Position numbers and translations under genes: made by a program. Positions 16,480 through 25,556 of a DNA stretch of 64,000 nucleotides are shown here, piece by piece. Position 1 is the first letter of the stretch. The number at the start of each line of letters is the position of its first letter. The notes beneath the pieces are model-generated. The model did not search any database, was not told the origin of the DNA, and saw nothing but the letters and a program-made list of their open reading frames with translations. The DNA comes from Paraburkholderia adhaesiva (lineage in GTDB: Bacteria > Pseudomonadota > Gammaproteobacteria > Burkholderiales > Burkholderiaceae), in contig NZ_JAJEJQ010000002.1 in the NCBI RefSeq assembly GCF_021390575.1, positions 1-64,000 on the forward strand, in the 5' to 3' direction.

Positions 16480-17580
16480 TCAGCCGAACGTGAAGGCGAA
16501 TGCGTCGACGCCGGGATCGAGAAAACGGATCTCGAACGTGTGCTCCTTCACCGGGCCGGATTGGCGCACGAGCTGGTAAAGGCGCGTTTCGGTGACGACA
16601 CCTTTACCGTTGGCGTCGGTGTCCGTTCCATGATTTGCGCCCGGCGCGCTGCCATCGACCGTCACCTGGAATCGAACCGGACTTCGGCCGGCACCCGGTC
16701 CCAGGACAAGATGCAGATCGCGCGCGCTGAAGCGATAAACGATGCCGCCGCCTGCCCGGTTCAGGCTCGCGCGCTCCGCGCCGACCGTCCAGTTACCTGC
16801 AAAACTCCATTCATTGAGCCCCGGCGTGCTTGCCACGTAGTCGTGGGCAACGTCCTCCTTCAAGCCACCGCGTGAGACGTAATTCGACGCCTGCGCGTAA
16901 CCGACATAGGTTTCGCCGGAGCCCAGGTGCGCGATGTCGGGCGAAGCCTGCTCGTCGCCGGCCTGCGGCGCGGTGAGCGCGCCCATCGCATCGTGCTTGC
17001 CGGCTTCGGCCAGCAGCGACTGGATCGCCTTCTCCACCTTGTCGTAATTCCCTTCGCCAACGAAGCGCGCTCGCACCTGTCCTTGCGCGTCGGCGATATA
17101 GAAGACCGGCCACGCGTTGTTGTGGAAGGCGTCCCAGATGCGATGGTCGCTATCGACCGCAATCGGGTAATCCAGCTGGAAACGGGCTATCGCTTTGCTG
17201 ATATTCGCGGTGTCTTTCTCGAAGTCGAATTCCGGCGTGTGTACGCCGATCACGACCAGACCCTGGTCGCGGTACTTCTGCGCCCACGCGCGCACATGCG
17301 GCAACGTGCGAATGCAGTTGATGCAGGAATAGGTCCAGAAGTCGACCAGCACGACCTTGCCGCGCAATTGCGCCGCGTCGAGCGGGGGAGAATTCAGCCA
17401 CGTCGACGCACCATCCAGCGACGGAAGAGGGCCCAGCTTCGGCAAATCGCTTCGATACGTCTGCATGGTTTTGTCTCCCGCCGCGCTGGCGGCGGGCAAG
17501 GTTGTGAACGTGGCCACACCGACGCCAAGCGCTGCGCAAGCACCGACTGCGATGCAGAGTTTTTTGAGCGTCGAGGTCAT
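16480..17580 (-). CDS. Exported thioredoxin-family protein with C-terminal beta domain
   Basis: A 366-residue periplasmic protein. Residues 1-34 form a signal peptide ending in ASAAG. Residues about 55-200 are a TlpA/DipZ-like thioredoxin domain with the redox motif CINC in VDFWTYSCINCIRTLPH and cis-Pro context NAWPVFYI. The last 150 residues match the thioredoxin-like C-terminal domain seen in DipZ proteins, but the CcdA-like membrane part of DipZ is absent. It is the third gene of a minus-strand operon with the epoxide hydrolase-like gene and ohr, so a role in periplasmic peroxide or thiol repair is plausible. Confidence 0.85.
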   Translation of the reverse strand: MTSTLKKLCIAVGACAALGVGVATFTTLPAASAAGDKTMQTYRSDLPKLGPLPSLDGASTWLNSPPLDAAQLRGKVVLVDFWTYSCINCIRTLPHVRAWAQKYRDQGLVVIGVHTPEFDFEKDTANISKAIARFQLDYPIAVDSDHRIWDAFHNNAWPVFYIADAQGQVRARFVGEGNYDKVEKAIQSLLAEAGKHDAMGALTAPQAGDEQASPDIAHLGSGETYVGYAQASNYVSRGGLKEDVAHDYVASTPGLNEWSFAGNWTVGAERASLNRAGGGIVYRFSARDLHLVLGPGAGRSPVRFQVTVDGSAPGANHGTDTDANGKGVVTETRLYQLVRQSGPVKEHTFEIRFLDPGVDAFAFTFG

Positions 17581-17686
17581 GAGAATTCTCCGCGCTGTGA
17601 AGTGATTTCAGCCGGACAAGCCGCAGAACGAGGGGCCGACCAGCGCCCGCTCGCCGCATCGCAGTCCGGATGGTTTCGACGATGGC

Positions 17687-18103
17687 TCATGCCAGCGCGA
17701 TGGTCACGTCGATGTTGCCGCGTGACATCTTCGAATACGGGCAGAGCTGGTGTGCGGCCTCGATCAGCTCCTGAGCGACACCTCGCGGCAGGCCGGGCAG
17801 GCTCACCGTGAGACGCGCCTGCAGGAAGAACCCGCCATCGCCGGTACCGAGGTCGACTTCGGCATCCACAGCCGTGTCGGCGGGTACGGCGACACGCCTC
17901 TCTTTGGCAGCCCGTCCTATCGCGCCGATGAAGCAGGCTGACCAGCCCGCGGCGAAAAGCTGCTCCGGGTTCGTGCCCGTGCCGTTGCCGCCGGGCGGCG
18001 ACAGCTTTATGTCGAGGCGGCCGTCGTCGCTTCGCGCGACGCCGTCGCGGCCGCCGGTGGTGTGGGTCTTTCCAGTGTAGAGGACGTTTACGATCGTGCT
18101 CAT
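17687..18103 (-). CDS. ohr: Organic hydroperoxide resistance protein Ohr
   Basis: A 138-residue Ohr/OsmC-family peroxidase that reduces organic hydroperoxides to alcohols with lipoylated or thiol donors. Both catalytic cysteines are present: Cys57 in AAGWSACFIGA and Cys121 in LCPYSKMSRGN. The N-terminal VLYTGKTHTTGGRDG is typical of Ohr rather than OsmC. It lies between an epoxide hydrolase-like gene (63 bp upstream) and a thioredoxin-like gene (106 bp downstream), all on the minus strand. The divergent OhrR-type regulator at 19407 probably controls the unit. Confidence 0.95.
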   Translation of the reverse strand: MSTIVNVLYTGKTHTTGGRDGVARSDDGRLDIKLSPPGGNGTGTNPEQLFAAGWSACFIGAIGRAAKERRVAVPADTAVDAEVDLGTGDGGFFLQARLTVSLPGLPRGVAQELIEAAHQLCPYSKMSRGNIDVTIALA

Positions 18104-18166
18104 GATGTTTCCTTTCAGGTGTTGAACGATGGAGCGATATGTTTCGGATGACTTAATGACTGACGC

Positions 18167-19216
18167 TTAAAGCTGGCCGACTTCGATCACGGCATTGGCG
18201 AAGGCGCGCGGTGCTTCCTGCGGCAGGTCGTGACCCACACCGCCGGTGATCAGCTCGTGCTTGTACTTGCCGGTAAAGCGCTTCGCGTACGACGCCGGAT
18301 CGGGATGAGGCGCGCCGTTCGCATCGCCCTCCAGGGTGATCGACGGGACCGTGATGGCAGGGAACTTCGCGAGCCGCGCTTCCAGTTCGTCGTACTGGGG
18401 CTCGCCTTTTGCCAGGCCGAGACGCCAGCGGTAGTTATGGACCGTGATGGCGGCCTGATCCGGATTGTCGAGCGCGGCGGCACTGCGCTCGAAGGTGGCG
18501 TCGTCGAAGTGCCATTGCGGCGAAGCCGTTTGCCAGATCAGCCTGGCGAAATCATGGTGATTCTTTTCATAGCCGAGGCGGCCACGCTCGGTGGCGAAGT
18601 AGAACTGGTACCACCATTGCAGTTCCGCTCCCGGCGGCAACGGCTGCTTGCCCGCGTCCTGGCTGCCGATCAGATAACCGCTCACCGAAACCAGTCCGTT
18701 GACACGCTGCGGATACAAGGCCGCCACGATATCGGCGGTGCGCGCGCCCCAGTCGTAGCCGGCGAGCGTGGCCTTGTCGATTTTCAACGCGTCCATCAGG
18801 GCGATCACGTCGGACGCGAGCGCTGCCGGCTGGCCGTCGCGCGGGGTATTGGCGTCGAGAAAGCGCGTCGTGCCGTAGCCGCGCAGGTAGGGAACGATCA
18901 CGCGATAGCCTGCCTTGGTCAGGATGGGCACGACGTCGATGTAGCTGTAGATGTCGTACGGCCAGCCGTGCAGCAGGATGACCACGGGACCGTCGGCCGG
19001 ACCTTCGTCCACGTAGCCGATGTTCAGCACGCCGGCGTCGATCTGCTTGATCGACTTGAACGTGGCGGGCGTCTGGCTTGCCGTCGTGGTCACAGTCGCA
19101 GCCGGTACGTCGTTTGCCGACTGGGCCTGCGCCGCGCCCGACAGGGCGAACTGTGCCCCGGCAAGAACGAGTGCCGCGACCATCCGGCGGGGACTGAGGT
19201 TGAGGTGCTTGCTCAT
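18167..19216 (-). CDS. Exported alpha/beta hydrolase, epoxide hydrolase-like
   Basis: A 349-residue hydrolase. The signal peptide ends at about residue 31 (ALSGAAQAQS), so it should be periplasmic. The oxyanion HGWP motif (VVILLHGWPYDIYSYIDV) and the nucleophile elbow LAGYDWGART with Asp at the nucleophile position are those of epoxide hydrolases and dehalogenases rather than Ser esterases. The catalytic His is in GGVGHDLPQE near the C-terminus. It is first in an operon with ohr and the thioredoxin-like gene. The substrate is unknown; lipid-peroxidation products would fit the context. Confidence 0.87.
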   Translation of the reverse strand: MSKHLNLSPRRMVAALVLAGAQFALSGAAQAQSANDVPAATVTTTASQTPATFKSIKQIDAGVLNIGYVDEGPADGPVVILLHGWPYDIYSYIDVVPILTKAGYRVIVPYLRGYGTTRFLDANTPRDGQPAALASDVIALMDALKIDKATLAGYDWGARTADIVAALYPQRVNGLVSVSGYLIGSQDAGKQPLPPGAELQWWYQFYFATERGRLGYEKNHHDFARLIWQTASPQWHFDDATFERSAAALDNPDQAAITVHNYRWRLGLAKGEPQYDELEARLAKFPAITVPSITLEGDANGAPHPDPASYAKRFTGKYKHELITGGVGHDLPQEAPRAFANAVIEVGQL

Positions 19217-19308
19217 CTGCTTTCTCCTGAAGTGGTGGATGCCTGACCGTGTGGATGTCTTCCGTTGTTTCTCTTGCGCGACGCTGGCGCGTCACAAACT
19301 TCATTTAC

Positions 19309-19387
19309 TTATCGCGATAATCATTTGTGAGCGAACTATAGCCGAGCCATCTTCGACATTCAAGTACAATAATGATTATCGTGATAA
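19309..19387. promoter_or_regulatory. Paired palindromic operators between ohrR and the ohr operon
   Basis: The divergent gap holds TTATCGCGATAATCATT at 19309-19325 and its near-exact reverse complement AATGATTATCGTGATAA at 19371-19387 (16 of 17 positions). The core TTATCGCGATAA is itself a palindrome. One copy sits just upstream of each gene, with start codons at 19216 and 19407. This layout suggests OhrR binds both to control itself and the operon. Binding is inferred, not shown. Confidence 0.7.
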
Positions 19388-19406
19388 ATATTTTGAGAGG
19401 TGCCAG

Positions 19407-19907
19407 ATGGGCAAGAACGGCGAACCCCGTAAGGAAACGGCAAAGCTGGGCGACTTCATGTGCTTCGCAATCTATTCCACGAACCTGGCCTACTCGCGGG
19501 TCTACAAGCCCGTGCTGGAGAGGCTCGGCCTCACGTACCCGCAATACGTGACCATCATTTGTCTTTGGGAAGAGGACAACCAGACCGTCAAGGGTCTGAG
19601 CGAAAACCTGTTCCTGGAGCCGAGCACGATGACGCCGATGCTGAAACGTCTGGAGGCGATGGGCTACGTGCGGCGCGAGCGTGACAGCGAGGACGAGCGC
19701 AGCGTGCGCGTGTTCTTGACCGAGGCAGGCCGGGCGTTGCGGGAAAGGGCGTTTGCCTTCCGCGAGGTGACGGCGAAGGCGGCAGGCCTGGCACCGGAGG
19801 AGTTTCGTGCGCTGCAGAAGGCCATCGTCAACCTGCGCAGCAATCTGATTGCTGCATCGGAAAACGTAGCCGACGCCACGGAGAGCGTCGTTTTGCACGA
19901 CGAGTAA
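19407..19907 (+). CDS. ohrR: MarR-family peroxide-sensing regulator, OhrR-type
   Basis: A 166-residue winged-helix repressor. The N-terminal LGDFMCFAIYSTNLAYSRVY has the reactive Cys19 in the position used by OhrR to sense organic hydroperoxides, followed by LTYPQYVTIICLWEE as in OhrR proteins. The wing RRERDSEDERSVRVFLTEAG is MarR-typical. A further C-terminal cysteine, as in two-Cys Xanthomonas OhrR, is not evident, so it may be the one-Cys type. The ATG at 19407 follows a GAGAGGT RBS. It is divergent from the hydrolase-ohr-thioredoxin operon, with operator-like palindromes between. Confidence 0.88.
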   Translation: MGKNGEPRKETAKLGDFMCFAIYSTNLAYSRVYKPVLERLGLTYPQYVTIICLWEEDNQTVKGLSENLFLEPSTMTPMLKRLEAMGYVRRERDSEDERSVRVFLTEAGRALRERAFAFREVTAKAAGLAPEEFRALQKAIVNLRSNLIAASENVADATESVVLHDE

Positions 19908-20138
19908 GGCGCGCCGGATCGGATGCGGGTCGCGCGGGGGCGATGGTCAACGAACCGCGCCGAGCGGCGCGCGCGAAGCGATCACGTCAAACGGCCGCCC
20001 GGTGCAGCTATTGCGGTTAAGGGCACGCTGCGGTTCGCGTGCGCGCTGCGGCGGCCAACGCGCACGAGCGGTCGCAGGCTGCGCGAACGGGCGTGAAGAC
20101 GTGTTTCAGGTTGTCATCCCGCCGCAGCGGGGCGCAAG

Positions 20139-21446
20139 TCACTGGGCAGGCGCCGATGCAGGGACGGCAGGCCCTGGTGCGGTGAGAGCCGGCGCGGCAG
20201 GCGCTTGCGCTGGAACGGCAGACGCCGCCACCGCAGCGGATGCGGCCGCAGGCGCCGCTGGTGCGGCCATCCGAGCAGTCTCGGACGCGCTGGCTGGTGC
20301 AGCAGCGGCGGCGGACGCGTCATTCGCGACAGGGGCCGAAGCAGGCACCGGAACGGCGGGATTCGGCGTGGTCTCTGCCTGCGCTGCAGGCGCTTGCGCT
20401 GGAACGGCAGGTGCCGCAACCGCAGCCGATCCCGATGCAGCCACGGGCACCGCCGGAGCGGCCGCTGCAGCCGTTTCGGACGCGCCTGCGGGCGCGGCAA
20501 CCGCAGCCGAGGCGCCATCCACCACAGCGGCTTCACCGGCCGCCCCTGCTGCCGTCGACGTGCCGTTAGCGTTGCCACTGTCGTCCGACGCGCCCGGATC
20601 TTCGTAATTCGGCAAGCCGTTACTGTCCGCGCCACCCTTGCCGCCCTTACCACCCGCTCCGCCGGAATCACCCGGATCCTCGTAATTGGGCACGCCGTTC
20701 GACTTGTCCGAGCCGTCCGGGTGGTCCGGGTCGCCGTAATCCGGCAGCGCCTGTCTGCCCGCCGCGCCGCGCAGCAGCGACTCGCGTTGCTGGCGGAACG
20801 CATCGCGCACGAATGAATATTTATCGAGCGCCGCCTGCTCGAGCAGATTGGTCGCGCCGAGCAGATCGGAACGCGTGCTGACGAACTGCGTCAGGTACAG
20901 CGGATTGCGCACTGCGGGCTCGATGTAGTTCAGCATGTTGAACTTCACATCGACCGCCATGCCGATCCCGTCGCGTACCGAACTCGGCCCGAACAGCGGC
21001 AGCACGAGGTACGGACCGGCGGGCATGCCGTAACGGCCGAGCGTGAGGCCGAAGTCCTGATGGTGCTTCGGCAGGCCAGCAGGCGTCGCGAAGTCGATCA
21101 AACCGCCGAGGCCGAACGTCGTGTTCATCGCGAGACGCATCAGGTCTTCGGTCGCGTCGACGATCTTCAGCTGCAGCAGGTTGTTGGCGAAGTTGCCGAT
21201 GTCGCCGAGGTTCGAGAAGAAGTTGCTGATTGCCTGGCGCAGCGGTTGCGGCGTCACCTTCTGGTAGCCCTTGGCGACCGGCTGCGCGATGGTGCGATCG
21301 ACCGCGTCGTTGAACTTGAAGATGGCGCGGTTCGCCGGTTCGAACGGATCGCCCGGCGTGCGATCGGGGCCGGTGGCGCAACCCGACGTCACGAGGAGCA
21401 CGAGGCTCGCCGCGGCCATGATCAGCCCGGCTCGTTTAATTTTCAT
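20139..21446 (-). CDS. mlaA: MlaA/VacJ-family outer-membrane lipoprotein with long Ala/Pro tail
   Basis: A 435-residue lipoprotein. The lipobox is VTSGCATG at residue 23. Residues about 30-240 are the MlaA domain ([18 protein letters not shown], then [29 protein letters not shown]), which removes phospholipids from the outer leaflet of the outer membrane. The remaining 190 residues are an unusual disordered tail, first with two NYEDPG-containing repeats and then very rich in Ala and Pro; usual MlaA proteins end near residue 250. Its start overlaps the end of hpnN by 11 nt, so it is coupled to a hopanoid transporter rather than to mlaBCDEF. Confidence 0.92.
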   Translation of the reverse strand: MKIKRAGLIMAAASLVLLVTSGCATGPDRTPGDPFEPANRAIFKFNDAVDRTIAQPVAKGYQKVTPQPLRQAISNFFSNLGDIGNFANNLLQLKIVDATEDLMRLAMNTTFGLGGLIDFATPAGLPKHHQDFGLTLGRYGMPAGPYLVLPLFGPSSVRDGIGMAVDVKFNMLNYIEPAVRNPLYLTQFVSTRSDLLGATNLLEQAALDKYSFVRDAFRQQRESLLRGAAGRQALPDYGDPDHPDGSDKSNGVPNYEDPGDSGGAGGKGGKGGADSNGLPNYEDPGASDDSGNANGTSTAAGAAGEAAVVDGASAAVAAPAGASETAAAAAPAVPVAASGSAAVAAPAVPAQAPAAQAETTPNPAVPVPASAPVANDASAAAAAPASASETARMAAPAAPAAASAAVAASAVPAQAPAAPALTAPGPAVPASAPAQ

Positions 21447-24072
21447 CGATTGATTCCCGACGTTGCGCCCCCGCGCGTTTCACGACGCGCGGCTTGCCCA
21501 TCAGCACTGGCTGGAACACCACCGCGCCGATCAGCGTACAGAACAGCGAAAGCGCGAGCAGCTTGCCCATGCTCGACGTGCCCGGATGATGCGACAGCCA
21601 GAGGCTGCCGAACGCAGTGGCGGTCGTCGCAGCCGAAAAGAGCACCGCGTGCGTGAGGCTCGACTGGAGCAGGCCGGTCTGGCCCGCGCGCCACGCCATC
21701 ACGAAGTAGATTTTGAACGCGACGCCAACCCCCAGCATCAGGGGAAGCGCGATGATGTTCGCGAAATTGAGCTGGATGCCGAACACGACGCACAGCTCCA
21801 GCGTCACGAGCGCCGATACCAGCAGAGGGATCAGCGTGCGCAGCACGTCGCCGAAATGGCGCAGCGTGATCCACAGGAGCACCGTGATGAGCACCACCGA
21901 CCACGCCGCCGCCTGCAGGAACGAGAGGATGATCACGTTCGCCGAATGCAGGATCGAAATCGGCCCGCCGATTGCGCGAGGCTCCGCCGCCTTCACCGCA
22001 TGAGAAAAGCGCGCGAGCATCCGGTCGTCGTTGGGATCGATGCCCGCCGGCACGCGCGGCGCGATGTCGACGAGCGCCTCGCCCGTCGGCGCCACCCAGT
22101 CGCGCACCATTTCGGGCGACAGGGACTCACGCGTGATTTGCGTCGGCTGCAGCAGGTTGGCCAGTTGCGAGAACGCGAGCTTGAGCGGCGCGCTGAAGGC
22201 CCGCTCGGCGCGATCGCGCGTGGCAGCGTCGGCGTTGGCGAGCTTTGTCAGCGCCTCGGACAGATGCTTCGCCTCTGCCGCGCCCGGGCCCGGATGATCT
22301 TCCGCCGCGAGCGAGAGCTGATTCGCAGTGCGCTTGAGCGTCGCTACGCGCACCTCGTCGGTCACCGGCGCGGACGGCTGCTGCGTGAGCGCGGGCAAGA
22401 GCTGCTGCGCGGCGCTGGAGATCAGCATGAGCTTTTGCTGCTGGTCGTCGGGGATCAGCGAACTCAACGTCGTCGCGCGGCCCACGTCCGGCAGCTTCGA
22501 GAGCTTCGCGGCGATCTTGTCCGCCTCCTCGAGCGACGGCGCGAGCACGTTCACATTGTTGATCGAGATGACCGGCGAATTCTTCAGCGCGATGAGCGTG
22601 GCCATCGACTCCGTATGCGGGTCCTTCAGGTGCAGCGGATTGAAGTCGAAGCGCAGATTGAACAGCAACGGCGTCGCACCGACCACGACGATGAGCGTGC
22701 CGATGAGCACTCTGTTGCGGTGCTCGGCGAGCCACGTGTCGATGGGCGCGAGGAACGCGAAGCCAGGCGAGTGCGCCTCGCCGTGCGGCTTTAACACGCT
22801 GATGAGCGCGGGCAGCAGCGTCATGTTCGCGAGGTACGCGACGAACATGCCCACGCCGGCAATCTGGCCGAGTTCGGCGAGGCCTCGATAGGCAGTGGGC
22901 AGGAATGAAAAGAAACTTTCGGCGACGGCGATGGCGGCGAGCGTGAGCGGCACGCCGATCATGCGCGCCGTCTTGAGGAGCGCGAAGTCGAGACGGTCGT
23001 CGAGATGGCGCGCCTCGCGGTACTTCACGCCGAACTGCACGCCGAAGTCCACGCCCAGTCCGACGAACAGCACCATGAACGCAACCGAGAGCATGTTCAG
23101 CGAGCCGACCATCATGAGGCCGAGCGCGGCGGTGATGACGAGGCCGATCACGAGCGTGATGAGCACGGCGCCGATCAGCTTGCCCGAGCGCAGCGCGAGC
23201 CACAGGATCACGAGCACGACGATGGCGGTCAGCACGCCGTTGAGCACGGCGCCGTCCTGAACCGAGGCGAATTCCTCGTCCGCGAGCGGCTGCTGGCCCG
23301 TCAGGCGCACACGGGCGCCGTAGTCGGCGTCGAGGTGCAGCGACGCGGCGGTCTCGCGGATCGCGTCCGACGCGCTCGCGCTCGCCTTGAGCGCCGCGAA
23401 GTTGAGCACGGGCCTCACGGTGATGAATGCGAACGCGGGCTTGACGGCCGAATCCTTGTCGACGAGCGCGCGCCAGGAGAACGCCGCCGGTTTGCCGGCG
23501 ACGACCTGATCAACGACACCAGCGGCGCGGCCAAGCAGATCGGCCATATCGGGCAACTTCACCTGGCCGATCTGCAGCGGCAGCATCAGTGTCGTCGAGA
23601 GCGTACCGGCGAGGCCCGTGAGGCTCGGGTCTCGCGCGAGCTGGTTCACGAGCGGTCGTGCCTGCACGAGCTGGCCCGTGGTCGAAAGCACGGTCGATGT
23701 GGGGAGGAACAGCAGGCCGTTGTGTTCGAAGAACGGTCCGCCCGCCGGCTGCGTCACCGCGCTGAATTCGCGGGCGTTCTCCCGGAGTGCGGCGGCGAGC
23801 TTGTTGGCGGCGGCGTCGGCGAATTCAGGCACATCGGCTTCGACGACGACCAGCAGCGCCTGATCGCGCTGCGGGAAGGCCCGGTCGATGGCTTCGCCGA
23901 GCTCGGCCCACGTCCCTTTGTTCTCGACGAGTCCGCTGACGTCCGTGTTGATCTTGAAGTGCTGGACGACGTATACGCCGCACAGCGCGGCCAGCACGAC
24001 CGCGAGGGAGATGACCCACGCTGCGCGTCGTACTGACCAGGCGACGAGGTGGATGATGAATGGCTTCAGCAT
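21436..24072 (-). CDS. hpnN: Hopanoid transporter HpnN (RND/MmpL superfamily)
   Basis: An 878-residue inner-membrane RND protein needed in other bacteria to move hopanoids to the outer membrane. One TM helix near residues 18-38 ([17 protein letters not shown]) precedes a large periplasmic loop, then a block of TM helices at about 270-420 including the sterol-sensing-like [18 protein letters not shown] second loop and TM block follow (about 740-870, with [20 protein letters not shown]). The two-fold repeat is clear. Its ATG at 24072 has a poor RBS. It is divergent from hpnM and overlaps mlaA downstream. Confidence 0.93.
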   Translation of the reverse strand: MLKPFIIHLVAWSVRRAAWVISLAVVLAALCGVYVVQHFKINTDVSGLVENKGTWAELGEAIDRAFPQRDQALLVVVEADVPEFADAAANKLAAALRENAREFSAVTQPAGGPFFEHNGLLFLPTSTVLSTTGQLVQARPLVNQLARDPSLTGLAGTLSTTLMLPLQIGQVKLPDMADLLGRAAGVVDQVVAGKPAAFSWRALVDKDSAVKPAFAFITVRPVLNFAALKASASASDAIRETAASLHLDADYGARVRLTGQQPLADEEFASVQDGAVLNGVLTAIVVLVILWLALRSGKLIGAVLITLVIGLVITAALGLMMVGSLNMLSVAFMVLFVGLGVDFGVQFGVKYREARHLDDRLDFALLKTARMIGVPLTLAAIAVAESFFSFLPTAYRGLAELGQIAGVGMFVAYLANMTLLPALISVLKPHGEAHSPGFAFLAPIDTWLAEHRNRVLIGTLIVVVGATPLLFNLRFDFNPLHLKDPHTESMATLIALKNSPVISINNVNVLAPSLEEADKIAAKLSKLPDVGRATTLSSLIPDDQQQKLMLISSAAQQLLPALTQQPSAPVTDEVRVATLKRTANQLSLAAEDHPGPGAAEAKHLSEALTKLANADAATRDRAERAFSAPLKLAFSQLANLLQPTQITRESLSPEMVRDWVAPTGEALVDIAPRVPAGIDPNDDRMLARFSHAVKAAEPRAIGGPISILHSANVIILSFLQAAAWSVVLITVLLWITLRHFGDVLRTLIPLLVSALVTLELCVVFGIQLNFANIIALPLMLGVGVAFKIYFVMAWRAGQTGLLQSSLTHAVLFSAATTATAFGSLWLSHHPGTSSMGKLLALSLFCTLIGAVVFQPVLMGKPRVVKRAGAQRRESIDEN

Positions 24073-24262
24073 ACAGGCGAGGGAGCCCTGTCAATGACGT
24101 TATTCTTGGTGAAGCGCATAAGTATACCGGCGTCGACCGTTCGGACGCGGCTCGCGCACATAAGCGACGTCCGCAAAGCCGTTATACTGGTTCGCCCGTC
24201 CGGTATGCGCCACTGCGGCCCACCGTGGCCCGGCGCTTGAATCTTACTGTTCCGATGAGCGT

Positions 24263-24862
24263 ATGAAACGTTATTTCACCGCATTTCTCGCAGCCGCCTT
24301 CGTGTCGGGTGCCGCCTTTGCCCAGAGTTCGCCGGATACCACGGTCAGAAACGCCGTGGAAGGCACCGTGAAGGCCATGCAGGCCGACCCGCAGGCACGC
24401 GGTGGCGACATGGCAAGGATCACCCAGGTGGTCGAAACCCATTTCGTTCCGGCCACCGACTTCCAGCGCACCACGCGTATCGCCATCGGCAAGGCATGGG
24501 CCACCGCCACGCCCGAGCAGCAACAGAAGCTGTACGAGCAGTTTCAACTGCTGCTGGTGAAAACCTATGCGGCGTCGCTTTCGCAGTTGCGCGATGCGCA
24601 GGTGAGCTTCAAGTTCCTGCCGTCCAGCACGGCCGCGGGCGCGAAGGACACGGTCGTGCAGTCGCACGTGATCAGCAACGGCGGCGACGATGCCATCGAC
24701 TATCGCCTCACGTACACGCAATCCGGCTGGAAAATCTACGACATCAACATGATGGGCGCCTGGCTGATCCAGGTGTACCAGACGCAGTTCGCCGAACAGA
24801 TCGCCAAGGGCGGCATCGACGGGCTCATCAAGTTCCTCGTCGACCACAACGCGCGCAGCTGA
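24263..24862 (+). CDS. hpnM: HpnM, MlaC/Ttg2D-family periplasmic lipid-binding protein
   Basis: A 199-residue exported protein with a signal peptide cleaved near FVSGAAFAQSS. The MlaC domain (PF05494 family, toluene tolerance) covers the rest: VETHFVPATDFQRTTRIAIGKAW, then PEQQQKLYEQFQLLLVKTYAASL and a C-terminal YDINMMGAWLIQVYQTQFAEQI. MlaC proteins shuttle phospholipids across the periplasm; HpnM is the member linked to hopanoid loci. It is divergently transcribed from hpnN-mlaA across a 190-bp gap, giving an inner-membrane, periplasmic and outer-membrane component in one place. Confidence 0.92.
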   Translation: MKRYFTAFLAAAFVSGAAFAQSSPDTTVRNAVEGTVKAMQADPQARGGDMARITQVVETHFVPATDFQRTTRIAIGKAWATATPEQQQKLYEQFQLLLVKTYAASLSQLRDAQVSFKFLPSSTAAGAKDTVVQSHVISNGGDDAIDYRLTYTQSGWKIYDINMMGAWLIQVYQTQFAEQIAKGGIDGLIKFLVDHNARS

Positions 24863-24917
24863 CTAGCTGACTCAGCGTACCAGCAAGAACCGGGCACGGC
24901 CCTCGCGGCCCGCCCGG

Positions 24918-25556
24918 TCACTTCCTTCGGTTCTCCACCGCGAACTTGATCAACTCCGCCTGACCTTCGATATCGAGCTTGCGCTTGAGGTTGAGCCGGT
25001 GCGTCTCCACCGTGCGCACCGAGAGCCCCTCGCGCTGCGCGATCTGCTTGCTCGATAGCCCTTGCGCAAGCGCATCGAGGATGTCTAGCTCGCGCGGCGT
25101 CAGCCGCTCGACCGGCGTCGCCTTCGCCGAAGCCTGGATGATCCGCGCACCCAGGCCCGCACTGAAAAACGTCCGCCCCGCGAGCACCGCTTCGATCGCG
25201 CGCACGATTTCCGTCGACGGCGAATCTTTCAGCACGTAGCCGCTCGCGCCCGCGCGCACCGCTTCGGTCACGTATTCGACGTTGTCGTGCATCGAGAGCA
25301 TCAGCACCCGGATGGCAGGAAAGCGCTCGTGAAAAATGCCCGCGAGCGCGATGCCGTTCATCCCGGCCATGCCGACGTCCATCAGCACGAGGTCGGGTTC
25401 GAGCGTGGCGGCGAGGGCGAGCGCCTCGTCGGCGTTGTCGGCCTCGCCCGCGACGACGAACCCAGCGACCGCTTCGAGCCGGGCTCGCAGGCCGTCGCGC
25501 ACGAGCGGATGATCGTCGACGAGCACGATGCGCGCCTGCCTGGCTGTCTCATTCAT
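24918..25556 (-). CDS. NarL/FixJ-family response regulator
   Basis: A 212-residue two-component regulator. The receiver spans residues 8-125 with phospho-acceptor Asp60 in LVLMDVGMAGMNG and the conserved Lys in YVLKDSP. The LuxR-type helix-turn-helix is at about 148-205 (LTPRELDILDALAQGLSSKQIAQREGLSVRTVETH). Its start overlaps the stop of the kinase gene (ATGA), so the pair is translationally coupled. The two genes are divergent from cstA-ybdD, the most likely target; the role resembles pyruvate-responsive systems in other bacteria, but this is inference. Confidence 0.92.
   Translation of the reverse strand: MNETARQARIVLVDDHPLVRDGLRARLEAVAGFVVAGEADNADEALALAATLEPDLVLMDVGMAGMNGIALAGIFHERFPAIRVLMLSMHDNVEYVTEAVRAGASGYVLKDSPSTEIVRAIEAVLAGRTFFSAGLGARIIQASAKATPVERLTPRELDILDALAQGLSSKQIAQREGLSVRTVETHRLNLKRKLDIEGQAELIKFAVENRRK

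Noticed and set aside
16480..17580. Full DipZ (CcdA plus thioredoxin) protein
   Set aside because: Only a signal peptide precedes the thioredoxin domain; there is no multi-helix CcdA region, so it is called an exported thioredoxin-family protein.
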